A DNA stretch of 6,635 nucleotides from an uncultured Porphyromonadaceae bacterium (GTDB taxonomy: Bacteria; Bacteroidota; Bacteroidia; Bacteroidales; Muribaculaceae), in NCBI GenBank assembly GCA_902494595.1, contig CABUTY010000077.1, positions 1 to 6,635 on the forward strand, given 5' to 3'. Under the pieces are notes generated by a model. That model was given only the letters and a program-made list of their open reading frames with translations, did not search any database and was not told the origin of the DNA. Positions 6,561 through 6,635 of this stretch are shown one piece after another. How positions within the stretch are numbered: the first letter of the stretch is position 1; every line of letters begins with the position of its first letter. The position numbers and the translations under genes were made by a program.

Positions 6561-6635
6561 ATCTCTAAGAGCGCGTTCCTTAAAATCTCGGAGGCTGCGA
6601 GGGCGAAGGTAACTTCCTCCACGTCAAGGCCTCCG
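6557..6635 (-). CDS. 3' end of an unidentified gene upstream of the phosphatase
   Basis: Reading the minus strand inward from the window edge, one frame stays open for 25 codons (6634 to 6560) and stops with TGA at 6559-6557. It gives the tail GGLDVEEVTFALAASEILRN followed by ALLEI. The stop overlaps the phosphatase ATG as ATGA, exactly as the phosphatase overlaps the Sel1 gene. One of the other two frames meets a stop within the first four codons. The tail looks like an amphipathic helix. It is too short to assign; a kinase, FHA or vWA protein would fit the neighbourhood, but nothing in these residues shows it. Confidence 0.6.
   Translation of the reverse strand, partial: GGLDVEEVTFALAASEILRNALLEI

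Overview
The window reads as a chromosomal segment from a Bacteroidales bacterium, most likely a gut member such as the Muribaculaceae/Bacteroides group. The basis is the S9 oligopeptidase C-terminus, the TonB-dependent receptor with a 'LNEVVVTG' box, the lipoprotein style, the near absence of Shine-Dalgarno sequences, and a TAnnTTTG-type -7 promoter element. The assignment to Bacteroidales is fairly confident; the family is a guess. No phage, IS, CRISPR, tRNA or rRNA signal was seen.

Layout. (1) 1-317, plus strand: the 3' end of an S9-family (DPP5/prolyl-oligopeptidase-like) serine peptidase, carrying the catalytic Asp and His. A long hairpin follows (337-371). (2) 409-1212, plus: a complete Cof-type HAD phosphatase. 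It ends 3 bp from the end of the convergent receptor gene. (3) 4068 down to 1216, minus: a two-gene unit with its own predicted promoter. It encodes an exported DUF362 protein followed 12 bp later by a 619-residue TonB-dependent outer-membrane receptor. (4) 4069-4324: a 256-bp intergenic region holding a predicted promoter, a leader hairpin and the terminator of the next operon. (5) 6635 down to 4325, minus: an operon made of the 3' tail of an unidentified gene, a PP2C-type Ser/Thr phosphatase, a Sel1-repeat protein and a coiled-coil lipoprotein. The first three are joined by ATGA overlaps and the lipoprotein follows after 11 bp.

How the genes fit together. The DUF362/receptor pair looks like an envelope uptake or processing unit: the receptor spans the outer membrane and the DUF362 protein is predicted to sit in the periplasm. 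Its substrate cannot be read from the sequence. The phosphatase/Sel1/lipoprotein operon looks like a phospho-signalling module in which a cytoplasmic phosphatase and a helical-repeat scaffold are co-translated with an envelope lipoprotein. The partner kinase or sensor, if there is one, would lie beyond position 6635. These two minus-strand units are the parts most worth following up.
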